In this document: positions 1 to 6,437 of the stretch, in pieces | Layout of the letters: each line of letters begins with the position of its first letter | Position numbering within the stretch: position 1 is the first letter of the stretch | Assembly: GCA_045807945.1 (NCBI GenBank) | Contig: JBJMGI010000081.1 | Coordinates: forward strand, 1-9,542 | DNA: 9,542 bases | Direction: 5' to 3' | Origin: CAVQGF01 sp045807945 | GTDB taxonomy: Bacteria > Acidobacteriota > Terriglobia > Terriglobales > Acidobacteriaceae | Position numbers and translations under genes: made by a program | The notes under the pieces: model-generated | The model's input: the letters and a program-made list of their open reading frames with translations, nothing else | Databases searched by the model: none | What the model was told of the DNA's origin: nothing

Positions 1-2
1 CC

Positions 3-947
3 CGGCATGGCAGCCAAGGGCATCAGAACCGGGAGGGGGTCTTCAGCAGTAGTGGCGACCAACTAAGTCGCGTCCCTGTTTCACCGGCGGTTGCTGGAAG
101 CTTTGTTCCTCAAGCGCCCCCGGGCAAGACCGTCTATTCCCTCCGCGAGATCCTCTCTTCCAGCCTCAGCAGCATCTTCAATACAGTCTTTCCGTCTGAT
201 TGCCGTCTCTGCGGCGAAGCCCTGACTGATGTTTCGACACTGCCCGTTTGCGGCGAATGTGTCCGCTCGATCAAGGCCATCGAAGGACTGGTCTGCGAAA
301 TCTGCGGTGAGCGCGTTCCCGATACCGCCCACGCGGTCGCTGAAACCAAGTGCATGCTCTGCCGACGCACGCGGCTTCCATTTGCCAAAGCCGCGGCCTA
401 TGGCTCCTACAACGGTGCGCTGCGCGGGATGGTCCATCTGCTGAAGTATGAAGGCGTGCTGCCCGCGGGCGACGTGCTTGCTTCAGTCCTCGCCCCCGTT
501 CTCCAAAATCTTGCTGCCAAGTGCGATGGAGAAGCTTTGCTGATTCCCGTGCCGCTCTTCAGAGGGAAGCAGCGGCAGCGCGAGTTCAACCAATCCGAGA
601 TGATCGCGCGTGCGACTTTGAAGCGATTGCCGGAAAATTCAGCCAAAAAGGTCAGGCTGGCCGCAGGCGCCCTCGTTCGCTCACGTGACACGCGCTCGCA
701 GACCGGGCTCACGCGCCACCAGCGCCGCGAAAACATGCGTGGCGCCTTTGCGGTAAAAGACGCAGCATTCGTCACCGGACGCGACATCATCGTAGTAGAT
801 GATGTGCTCACCACCGGCACGACGGCCGCTGAGTGCGCGCGCGTCTTGCGCCGCGCCGGCGCGAAAAAGGTTTATGTCGCGACCGTCGCTCGCGTCATGA
901 AAGGTGAACAGATTTCTGTAGAACTGGCACGCTCTGCGGAGGCATAG
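3..947 (+). CDS. comF: ComF family protein (zinc finger plus phosphoribosyltransferase domain), 5' partial
   Basis: ComF-family proteins are linked to uptake or processing of transforming DNA in competent bacteria; their biochemical activity is not firmly settled. The frame is open from the window edge to TAG at 945-947. The N-terminal part has four CxxC pairs (CRLC codons at 201-212, CGEC 249-260, CEIC 294-305, CMLC 351-362), the zinc-binding region typical of the family. The C-terminal part has the PRPP-binding loop of type I phosphoribosyltransferases, VVDDVLTTGTT, within 783-824, preceded by a VPLFRGKQRQREFNQSE segment typical of ComF. No ATG, GTG or TTG occurs in this frame between 3 and 353; the ATG at 354 lies inside the last CxxC pair and would delete the zinc finger. 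The true start is therefore probably upstream of the window, giving an N-terminal extension of about 50 residues or more over usual ComF proteins. The HNH gene follows after 7 bases. Family call is firm; role in competence here is inferred. Confidence 0.9.
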   Translation, partial: RHGSQGHQNREGVFSSSGDQLSRVPVSPAVAGSFVPQAPPGKTVYSLREILSSSLSSIFNTVFPSDCRLCGEALTDVSTLPVCGECVRSIKAIEGLVCEICGERVPDTAHAVAETKCMLCRRTRLPFAKAAAYGSYNGALRGMVHLLKYEGVLPAGDVLASVLAPVLQNLAAKCDGEALLIPVPLFRGKQRQREFNQSEMIARATLKRLPENSAKKVRLAAGALVRSRDTRSQTGLTRHQRRENMRGAFAVKDAAFVTGRDIIVVDDVLTTGTTAAECARVLRRAGAKKVYVATVARVMKGEQISVELARSAEA

Positions 948-954
948 GGAGAAC

Positions 955-1560
955 ATGGGGAGACACGGGTCGAGTCCACATTCATCGCACGCATCCAGAC
1001 ACGCTGCACCTGAGCCGGTGGTGGTCGCGGTCGAGCCCACTCGCGGCCCGATGCTGCAGCCGGTGCTTGTCCTGAACGCGTCTTATGAGCCGATCAACGT
1101 TTGCGCCGCGCGCCGCGCCATCGTGCTGGTGCTCAAGGGCGTAGCCCGCGCTGAGGAAGAGAATGGCCACTTCCTGCATTCAACCCGCTTCACCATTCGC
1201 GTGCCCTCGGTGATCCGTCTGCTCGAATATCGCCGCATCCCGCATCAGACCCGCGCTCTCTCGCGCAAGAACATCCTGCTGCGCGACCGGAACACGTGCC
1301 AGTACTGCTGCAAAGTAATGTCCTCCGGCGAGCTCACGCTCGACCACGTGATCCCGCGCTCTCGCGGCGGCCTCTCTACTTGGGAGAACCTCGTCGCCTG
1401 CTGCCACGAGTGCAATCGCAGGAAAGGGAACCAGCTTGCGCACGAAACCAACATGAAGCTGCTGCGCGAGCCGCGTCCCTTTAACCTCCATACCAGCCGC
1501 CACATCATGCGGCTGATGGGGCACTCTGACTCCAAGTGGCGTAAGTACCTCTTCTACTGA
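955..1560 (+). CDS. HNH endonuclease
   Basis: A 201-residue HNH-fold nuclease that should cleave DNA with a metal-bound beta-beta-alpha active site. The HNH module spans about residues 110-160: zinc ligands C115 and C118 (CQYC) and C150 and C153 (CHEC), the catalytic segment LTLDHVIPRSRGG with D130-H131, then WENLVACC with N145, and N154 in CNRRKGN. The preceding part, starting VLVLNASYEPINVC near residue 37, matches a widely distributed stand-alone bacterial HNH family often annotated simply as HNH endonuclease. The start at 955 has a GGGAG at 947-951, rather close (3 bases). Residues 1-32 are low in conservation signals and rich in His and Ser, so the ATG at 1051 (M33) is a possible alternative start. 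Its position 7 bases after the comF-type gene suggests co-transcription and perhaps a role in DNA uptake or repair, but this is inference; no partner methylase is seen. Confidence 0.92.
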   Translation: MGRHGSSPHSSHASRHAAPEPVVVAVEPTRGPMLQPVLVLNASYEPINVCAARRAIVLVLKGVARAEEENGHFLHSTRFTIRVPSVIRLLEYRRIPHQTRALSRKNILLRDRNTCQYCCKVMSSGELTLDHVIPRSRGGLSTWENLVACCHECNRRKGNQLAHETNMKLLREPRPFNLHTSRHIMRLMGHSDSKWRKYLFY

Positions 1561-1576
1561 GGAAGGGAAGATTTTT
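1549..1576 (+). terminator. Weak candidate terminator at the end of the HNH gene
   Basis: CTCTTC (1549-1554) can pair with GAAGGG (1562-1567), six pairs including one G-T wobble, with a 7-base loop. A run of five T follows at 1572-1576. The stem overlaps the HNH stop codon and is short, with four bases between stem and T-run, so termination here is uncertain. Confidence 0.2.
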
Positions 1577-1870
1577 CTAAGGTACTCTGGCCGTATCTCA
1601 GGACGCCCCGACCCCTGTGACTTCCTCTCCGAACAAGTGGCATCATTGTTCCCACTGGTTGCCCTTCCGCACCACCCCTATTGCCACGATCCGCCTGTGC
1701 ACTCAGGAATTCCGAGCAAAATAGGTATTAAGTAACTCGCCCGATGGAAGCCTAACTGCAATAAGAAGTCTGCTAGTCCTCGTAGTGTCTGCGGCTGCGT
1801 CCCGCAAAAACGAAGACGCCGAACAACAAGAATTCGAATATTTGCAAGTATCCCGGACCCCGGAGTTGGA
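1561..1870. other. Intergenic gap without a recognisable gene
   Basis: This 310-base stretch separates the HNH gene from the kinase-like gene. I find no coding frame with family resemblance, no tRNA and no convincing sigma-70 promoter pair, although a promoter for the downstream gene is expected here. Its base composition is more AT-rich than the flanking genes in 1690-1850. It holds an 8-base palindrome ATTCGAAT at 1832-1839, and GGAG at 1862-1865 that serves as ribosome binding site for the next gene. Confidence 0.6.
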
Positions 1871-2896
1871 ATGCCTGAAAACGTAATAGAGCAGATCAGC
1901 AGCGAGCTTCGCCGCACCGCGGCGGAGTTGTACCCGAACCATGGTGAACTGAAGAACGTCCGTTTGGTCGGCCACACCCCTAAGCCCGAGCACTATATCT
2001 ATGACATCGTCATAGATTTCGCCGACGGCAGCGAGCGGGTAGCGGCCAAGGTGTACCGACCCGGCAAAGCAGGACTGGAAGTCGCCAAGACTCGCGCCCG
2101 CACCGAAGATCACAACCTGCGCACCGTTTACAAGACCTTTGAGAAGCGGAAGCTCGCAGGCGTGCCCCGGCCGCTCGGCGATTTCACCGAGCTAGGCGCC
2201 GTAGTCACGGAAAAATTTTCCGGAGTGCCGCTGCAGTCCATCATCATGAAGGCGGCCTTGCTGCCGGGATACGCTGATAACGGCACACTGCTCGTCGCAT
2301 CGCGACTCGCCGGCGAATGGCTGCGCACCTTTCATAAGGTGACTGCAGACATGCCGGTTCCGTTCGATTCCGAAGCCCTGATGGACGGACTGGAAAAAGT
2401 CTGCATCAGCTGCCGCAAAGAGGGTCTTGATGACGCCGCGATCGGCAACATTCTGACCGGCGCGCGTCAGCTGCTGAGCCGCACCAAGAAGGCTCTGCCG
2501 TCATCCGCGGTGATGAACGACTTCACGCCGCTTGACGTCACAGTCGGCGACAAGGGGGTTGGTGTTTGCGACTACGCGAAGATGAACGATCGCGGCCACT
2601 CCTTCCACGACGTCGCCCTCTTCCTGGCATCTGTGGAAGCCTTAGAGAAGTATCCGTTCTGCAACCGCATGATCACCAGCCAGATCCAGGAAGAGTTCCT
2701 GAACGCCTACAAGGTCTCGCCGGCGGAGATGAACGTGCTCCGTGTGTTGAAGATGAAGGCGCTGCTCAGCATGTTCGCCCGTGGTCGCACGGTGAACGTG
2801 AAAGAAAGCGCTGTCCGCAAGAAAGTGATGTGGGCAACAGTGATGAAGAAGTTCATCCAGCAGGCGGCGCAGCGTTCACTCGCGCCAGCTGCATAA
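1871..2896 (+). CDS. Divergent phosphotransferase (APH/kinase-fold) family protein
   Basis: A 341-residue protein that reads as an aminoglycoside-phosphotransferase/protein-kinase-like fold; the substrate is unknown. Visible kinase features: a beta-strand lysine K60 in VAAKVYRP, a possible helix-C acid E79, a hinge-like VVTEKFSGVPL (111-121), a catalytic-loop equivalent VMNDFTPLDVTV (214-225) with D217 as the likely catalytic base, and a DFG-like Asp D234 in VCDYAKM, followed by HDVALFLAS (246-254), which resembles the post-catalytic segment of APH proteins. The usual HGDxxxxN loop is altered: His-Gly is Met-Asn (215-216) and the metal-binding Asn is D222. There is no signal peptide or membrane segment. 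The ATG at 1871 has GGAG at 1862-1865 with 5-base spacing. It stands alone between a 310-base gap and a strong terminator, so context gives no substrate clue. Weak alternatives are a homoserine kinase- or choline kinase-like enzyme or a pseudokinase. Fold call is moderately sure. Confidence 0.72.
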   Translation: MPENVIEQISSELRRTAAELYPNHGELKNVRLVGHTPKPEHYIYDIVIDFADGSERVAAKVYRPGKAGLEVAKTRARTEDHNLRTVYKTFEKRKLAGVPRPLGDFTELGAVVTEKFSGVPLQSIIMKAALLPGYADNGTLLVASRLAGEWLRTFHKVTADMPVPFDSEALMDGLEKVCISCRKEGLDDAAIGNILTGARQLLSRTKKALPSSAVMNDFTPLDVTVGDKGVGVCDYAKMNDRGHSFHDVALFLASVEALEKYPFCNRMITSQIQEEFLNAYKVSPAEMNVLRVLKMKALLSMFARGRTVNVKESAVRKKVMWATVMKKFIQQAAQRSLAPAA

Positions 2897-2932
2897 GTTC
2901 CGCGGACGCGCTCCAAACGCGCTCGCAGATAT

Positions 2933-2966
2933 CAGAAAACCCGGCCGGCAGGGGCCGGGTTTTCTG
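2933..2966. terminator. Strong intrinsic terminator, probably bidirectional
   Basis: A perfect inverted repeat of 14 base pairs: CAGAAAACCCGGCC (2933-2946) against GGCCGGGTTTTCTG (2953-2966), with loop GGCAGG. The stem is GC-rich at the top and the TTTT run is built into its 3' arm; the matching AAAA in the 5' arm gives the same layout on the minus strand. It lies 36 bases after the kinase-like gene and about 100 bases beyond the end of the minus-strand receiver gene, so it can end both convergent units. Confidence 0.88.
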
Positions 2967-3065
2967 CGTTCAGGCGCTTTCGCATTCGCCGGTGAAGCCG
3001 GAAGAGCAGAGCGCGATCACGTGCGGAGCAAGGCCGTTCCGGTACCCAAGCGGACGGTGTCTGGC

Positions 3066-3452
3066 TTAAGCAGCGTGGGGCCGCCGGCCCGGGCTCTCCA
3101 GCAGGGCGGCCACATTGCGCAGAAACGTCTCAGGGCCGTCGATCTTGGTCATGATGGCATCCACAGCCAAGCTCTGCGGGATGGACTCCATCACTCCCGT
3201 AATCAGCAGGATAGGAGTCTCTGGATGAAGCTGTTTTAAGCAGTCCGCCAACCGGGCGCCGCTCTCTTTGCCAATGGTCTGCTCACAAATGATCAGGTCA
3301 GGGTCGCGGGTGGCCGCCAGACGCATGGCGTCTTCGAAAGTAGAGGCCGAGATGACCTCATAACCCTCCGACTGCAACACCAAGCCCCGCATGGCCAGGG
3401 TCAGTTGCTCGGCCGCTACGCACAGGACTGTGGCTATGGTGCGGTCCGTCAT
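3066..3452 (-). CDS. Stand-alone response-regulator receiver domain protein, degenerate phosphorylation site
   Basis: A 128-residue single-domain CheY-like protein with no output domain. The receiver pattern is clear: strand 1 VLCVAAEQ (9-16), GYEVISASTFEDAMRL (30-45), strand 3 DLIICEQTI (52-60), strand 4 ILLITG with the switch Thr T85, and MTKIDGPETF with the conserved Lys K103. The acidic pair that binds magnesium is Ala-Ala (A13-A14), and the phospho-accepting Asp is Glu (E57). Normal phosphorelay from a histidine kinase is therefore unlikely; a Glu at this place can mimic a constitutively active form in some receivers. The start at 3452 is chosen because its ATG overlaps the TGA of the upstream gene (ATGA) and begins just before strand 1; a longer frame to 3533 would add 27 Arg-rich residues inside the neighbour. 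The operon partner is the 84-residue unknown protein, which points to translational coupling. Target unknown. Confidence 0.85.
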   Translation of the reverse strand: MTDRTIATVLCVAAEQLTLAMRGLVLQSEGYEVISASTFEDAMRLAATRDPDLIICEQTIGKESGARLADCLKQLHPETPILLITGVMESIPQSLAVDAIMTKIDGPETFLRNVAALLESPGRRPHAA

Positions 3453-3703
3453 CGGTCTTCGAACCCGCGAAGGTCGATGTGCGGCGAATGTTTCTCGACC
3501 AGGTATTCCAGGGCGAGTTTTGTCTCTACGCATGTCGGTTCTTTGCAGGTGGGAATAGGGCCGCGCTCATTGGCATGGCGGGAGTGGTACTCCACCAGCA
3601 TCTGCTTCAGGTGCTCGATCTGTTGTGGCTGGACTTCGGACATAGACAACAACACACTCTTGCGCGCCCAGATTAGCCCCTTCGTAACCTGGCATTCAGT
3701 CAT
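3449..3703 (-). CDS. Small hypothetical protein upstream of receiver gene
   Basis: I do not recognise this 84-residue protein. It looks helical: a likely amphipathic helix around residues 23-45, then a short turn with two cysteines in PTCKEPTC (C53, C58), then a second helix about 58-72. There is no signal peptide or membrane segment. The start is uncertain: the ATG at 3703 has no clear ribosome binding site, and an internal ATG at 3643 (M21, starting MSEVQPQQ) would give a 64-residue protein that keeps the whole structured part. Reality as a gene is supported by its 4-base ATGA overlap with the receiver gene downstream and by lack of any competing frame in this stretch. It may be a partner or regulator of the degenerate receiver, but this is guesswork from position. 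The paired cysteines could bind metal or form a disulfide. Confidence 0.6.
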   Translation of the reverse strand: MTECQVTKGLIWARKSVLLSMSEVQPQQIEHLKQMLVEYHSRHANERGPIPTCKEPTCVETKLALEYLVEKHSPHIDLRGFEDR

Positions 3704-3796
3704 TTAGATAACGCAACCGCACGATAATGGGGTACGCCAGCGGGCGCTCATGAAGCGTCAGCCTGCCTACATGGCAGATATACTCAACCTGTACAG
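3704..3796. other. Divergent intergenic region between the receiver unit and trpC
   Basis: This 93-base region must hold the start signals for both the minus-strand two-gene unit and the plus-strand trp run. GATAAT at 3723-3728 is a possible plus-strand -10, and the overlapping minus-strand CATTAT (3729-3724) is a weak -10 in the other direction; neither has a good -35. I see no trp leader peptide with paired Trp codons and no terminator/antiterminator pair, so classical trp attenuation is not supported. Confidence 0.5.
3779..3784 (+). promoter_or_regulatory. Candidate -10 box of trpC (possible near-leaderless transcript)
   Basis: TATACT matches five of six bases of the TATAAT consensus. A start site 7 bases later would be about 3791, only 6 bases before the trpC ATG at 3797. 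No Shine-Dalgarno sequence precedes trpC, which agrees with a near-leaderless message. The -35 is weak (GCGTCA at 3755-3760, three of six matches), so this stays tentative. Confidence 0.35.
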
Positions 3797-4570
3797 ATGC
3801 CAGCTACTTTGGAATCGATCGTCCACGCCGCGCGTGAGCGCGCGAAACACGCTCCCGGCCAGAACAGCCTCGAGGAGCGGGCGCGGACGCACGTCCCTCG
3901 CGGATTCCGCGCAGCTTTGGCGCGTTCCGCCGAGCGTGGACCGGCGGTAATCGCGGAACTCAAGAAAGCCTCTCCATCCAAAGGTCTGATCCGCGCTGAT
4001 TTTTCGCCCGTGGCTTTGGCCGAAGAGCTGGGGAGATCAGGGGCGGCAGCACTTTCCGTGCTCACCGACTCCGAGCACTTCCAAGGCTCGCTGCAGAATC
4101 TTGAGCTCGCATCACAGTCGGTCGCCATTCCTTGCCTGAGGAAAGATTTCATCGTCCATCCGTCTCAGATGGTCGAAGCGCGGGCACATCGCGCCGACGC
4201 CGTCCTGCTGATCGTGGCGGCGCTGAGCGACGTCGAGCTGCGGGGTTTGAAGACCGCCACCGAAGCGCAGAAGCTCGACGTGCTGTGCGAAGTCCACGAC
4301 GAAGCTGAGCTTCGGCGCGCTCTCGATATCGGTTTCGATCTGATCGGCGTCAACAATCGCGACCTGAACACGTTCAAGGTGAATCTTGAAACCGGATTAC
4401 GGCTCGGGCCGATGATCCCGGACGGCATCATTCGCGTCGCGGAGAGCGGCGTCGAAAGCGCTGCCGATATCAATCGCCTGCGCGACGTGGGCTATCACGC
4501 GTTCTTGATCGGCGAAGCACTGATGAAGGCGGCGCACCCCGGCGAGAAGTTGAAAGAGTTTCTGCAATGA
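3797..4570 (+). CDS. trpC: Indole-3-glycerol phosphate synthase
   Basis: Converts 1-(2-carboxyphenylamino)-1-deoxyribulose 5-phosphate to indole-3-glycerol phosphate, with loss of CO2 and water, in tryptophan synthesis; a cytosolic TIM barrel. The 257-residue length is normal. All catalytic positions known from the Sulfolobus enzyme are present: E54, K56 and S59 in AELKKASPSKG, K116 in LRKDFIVHP, E165 in CEVHDEAE, N186 in GVNNRDLNTF, and E216-S217 in VAESGV; the phosphate-binding FLIGEALM lies near residue 237. The ATG at 3797 is the only usable start: no ATG or GTG lies upstream in frame for at least 45 bases. There is no obvious ribosome binding site. The stop overlaps the trpF start by 4 bases (ATGA). 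It is a separate protein, not fused to TrpF as in enterobacteria, and it is the first gene of the run, with trpE, trpG and trpD absent upstream. Confidence 0.98.
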   Translation: MPATLESIVHAARERAKHAPGQNSLEERARTHVPRGFRAALARSAERGPAVIAELKKASPSKGLIRADFSPVALAEELGRSGAAALSVLTDSEHFQGSLQNLELASQSVAIPCLRKDFIVHPSQMVEARAHRADAVLLIVAALSDVELRGLKTATEAQKLDVLCEVHDEAELRRALDIGFDLIGVNNRDLNTFKVNLETGLRLGPMIPDGIIRVAESGVESAADINRLRDVGYHAFLIGEALMKAAHPGEKLKEFLQ

Positions 4571-5223
4571 CCTGGATCAAGATCTGCGGCACCACCAGTC
4601 TCGAAGACGCACTGGCTTCGGTAGAGGCAGGCGCCGACGCGCTCGGATTCATCTTCACCGATAGCCCGCGGCGCATCACGCCCGAAGCGGCTCGCGAGAT
4701 CGTGGCCAATCTACCGGATTCCGTTCAGAAGATCGGCGTCTTCGTGAATGCTTCGCGCGAGCGCGTCCACAGCATCGTCTCGAAAGTCGGGTTGACGGGC
4801 GTACAGCTACACGGAACCGAGAACGAGCAATATGTGGAAGAGCTCTGCCGCGGATGGCACGATGCGAAGACGCGAAAGCACCAGGTGCGCGTCATAAAAG
4901 CCGTGCCCGTTCGACCGGGTTTTGAAAATACATTGCGCGCGCTTTCCAAGTCGCTGGATCTTTTCCTGCTCGATTCCGGCGCGGGTGGCTCCGGCCAGAG
5001 TTTTGATCCCAAGGCTGCCCTGGCAGGCCTGAAGAAGGCGCCAGTGCGCTTCATCGCTGCCGGTGGCCTCGCTCCCGAGAACGTCTCGGAGGCCATTCGC
5101 GTCCTTAAGCCGTGGGGTGTGGACGTTGCCTCCGGCGTCGAAAAAGAAAAAGGGAAAAAGGACTACACAAAGTTGAAAGCTTTCGTAAAAGCGGTCCGCG
5201 AAGCGGACAAGAGGGTTTCCTGA
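4567..5223 (+). CDS. trpF: Phosphoribosylanthranilate isomerase
   Basis: Performs the Amadori rearrangement of phosphoribosylanthranilate to the TrpC substrate, the third step of tryptophan synthesis. The 218-residue TIM-barrel protein shows the family signatures in order: KICG with the general base C7, GFIFTDSPR (27-35), IGVFVN (56-61), VQLHG (79-83), LLDSGAGGSG (134-143) with the general acid D136 and phosphate-binding glycines, AAGGLAPENV (164-173), and GVDVASGVE (184-192). A somewhat longer charged stretch, about residues 94-108, sits before the VIKAV strand and is probably a loop insertion. The start at 4567 overlaps the trpC stop by 4 bases, pointing to translational coupling, and its own stop overlaps the trpB start by one base (TGATG). 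The C-terminal tail is Lys-rich. Identification is firm. Confidence 0.97.
   Translation: MTWIKICGTTSLEDALASVEAGADALGFIFTDSPRRITPEAAREIVANLPDSVQKIGVFVNASRERVHSIVSKVGLTGVQLHGTENEQYVEELCRGWHDAKTRKHQVRVIKAVPVRPGFENTLRALSKSLDLFLLDSGAGGSGQSFDPKAALAGLKKAPVRFIAAGGLAPENVSEAIRVLKPWGVDVASGVEKEKGKKDYTKLKAFVKAVREADKRVS
5211..5215 (+). promoter_or_regulatory. trpB: Ribosome binding site of trpB
   Basis: GAGGG, 7 bases before the ATG at 5223, inside the end of trpF. It settles the trpB start against a longer in-frame ATG at 5112, which would lie deep inside trpF. Confidence 0.7.
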
Positions 5224-6437
5224 TGGCCCGGTCCGCTACAGCAAAAAAGATCACAAACGCTCCTGGACGCTTTGGCGCTTACGGCGGGCGCTACGTCCCC
5301 GAGACCTTGATCGCAGCCCTGCAGGAGCTTGAGGCCGCGTACGAAGAAGCCAAGCGCGATAAAAATTTTCAGGCGGAGCTTGCGCGACTGCTGAAAGATT
5401 ATGTTGGCCGCCCAACGCCGCTCAGCTACGCTGCGCGTCTCACGAAGGAACTCGGTGGCGCCAAAATCTACCTGAAGCGAGAAGACCTTCTCCACACCGG
5501 CGCGCACAAGATCAACAACTGCGTTGGGCAAGCGCTTCTAGCGAAGCGAATGGATAAGCGCCGCATCATCGCCGAAACCGGCGCGGGACAGCACGGAGTC
5601 GCCACAGCGACCGTCTGCGCGCTGATGGGACTCGAGTGTGTCGTCTACATGGGCACCGAGGACATGCGCCGCCAGGAGCTGAACGTTTTCCGCATGCGCT
5701 TGCTTGGCGCGGAAGTCCGCGGCGTTAGTTCCGGCTCGCGCACGCTCAAAGACGCTATCAACGAAGCGATGCGCGACTGGGTGACCAACGTCCGCACGAC
5801 GCATTACTTACTAGGAAGCGTTTTAGGAGCGCATCCGTATCCGACGATGGTACGCGATTTCCACCGCGTCATCTCGCGGGAAGCCAAGGAGCAGATCAAA
5901 AGAGCAGAAGGCAAGCTTCCCTCGGCTGTCATCGCCTGCGTCGGTGGAGGCTCGAACGCTATCGGAATGTTCTACGAGTTCATTCCGGAGAAGAAGGTGA
6001 AGCTTATCGGCGTGGAAGCCGGTGGACGAGGCGCGAAGCTCGGCCAGCACGCCGCGCGCTTCGGCTTCGAGGGCGGTCGCCCGGGAGTTCTGCAAGGGAC
6101 GTTCTCTTACGTTCTCCAGGATGAGGCCGGGCAAATCGCGCTCACTCATTCAATTTCCGCCGGGCTCGACTACCCATCGGTCGGTCCCGAGCACGCTGCG
6201 ATGAAAGAATCTGGCCGCGCCGAATACGTTTCTGCTTCCGACGAGGAAGCTCTTGCCGCGTGCCGGACTCTGGCGACGCTCGAAGGCATAATTCCCGCCC
6301 TCGAATCGGCTCACGCCGTGGCGGAAGTGATCAAGCGCGCTCCCAAGATGAAGAAGAGCGATGTCATCATCGTGAACGTGAGCGGCCGCGGCGATAAAGA
6401 TATCGGGATCATGCGAGAGAGCCTCGATATCGGATAA
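5223..6437 (+). CDS. trpB: Tryptophan synthase beta subunit
   Basis: Joins indole and L-serine to give L-tryptophan, using pyridoxal phosphate, in the alpha2-beta2 tryptophan synthase complex with TrpA. The 404 residues fit the TrpB1 class. Visible features: FGAYGGRYVPETL near 17-29, the PLP-binding lysine K96 in HTGAHKINN, E118 in AETGAGQHGVATA, the phosphate-cup GGGSN (241-245), and S387 in VNVSGRGDKD, which contacts the PLP ring nitrogen; positions match Salmonella K87, E109 and S377 with a nearly constant offset. The N-terminal dozen residues are Ala/Lys-rich and unstructured. ATG 5223 overlaps the trpF TGA by one base and has GAGGG upstream. The stop TAA shares one base with the trpA ATG (TAATG), the close coupling expected for subunits made in equal amounts. 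Confidence 0.99.
   Translation: MARSATAKKITNAPGRFGAYGGRYVPETLIAALQELEAAYEEAKRDKNFQAELARLLKDYVGRPTPLSYAARLTKELGGAKIYLKREDLLHTGAHKINNCVGQALLAKRMDKRRIIAETGAGQHGVATATVCALMGLECVVYMGTEDMRRQELNVFRMRLLGAEVRGVSSGSRTLKDAINEAMRDWVTNVRTTHYLLGSVLGAHPYPTMVRDFHRVISREAKEQIKRAEGKLPSAVIACVGGGSNAIGMFYEFIPEKKVKLIGVEAGGRGAKLGQHAARFGFEGGRPGVLQGTFSYVLQDEAGQIALTHSISAGLDYPSVGPEHAAMKESGRAEYVSASDEEALAACRTLATLEGIIPALESAHAVAEVIKRAPKMKKSDVIIVNVSGRGDKDIGIMRESLDIG

Noticed and set aside
681..1040. 119-residue minus-strand frame across the comF/HNH junction
   Set aside because: It runs antisense through two genes with clear motifs and has no recognisable content.
1690..1735. Possible promoter around TATTAA in the 1561-1870 gap
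   Set aside because: No acceptable -35 at 16-18 bases and several equally weak alternatives nearby.
2566..3069. 167-residue plus-strand frame overlapping the end of the kinase-like gene
   Set aside because: Arg/Pro-rich translation typical of an out-of-frame reading of GC-rich coding DNA, and it runs through the terminator hairpin.
3453..3533. Longer in-frame start for the receiver gene at 3533
   Set aside because: The added residues are Arg-rich, overlap the upstream gene, and lie outside the receiver fold; the ATGA junction at 3449-3452 is a better start.
3750..3950. Possible trp leader peptide or small gene on the plus strand beginning at 3750
   Set aside because: It has a single Trp codon and no Trp-Trp pair, no attenuator hairpins follow, and most of it overlaps trpC in another frame.
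5112..5222. Longer in-frame start for trpB at 5112
   Set aside because: It would add 37 Arg/Lys-rich residues encoded inside trpF; the ATG at 5223 has a ribosome binding site and a TGATG junction, and matches normal TrpB length.
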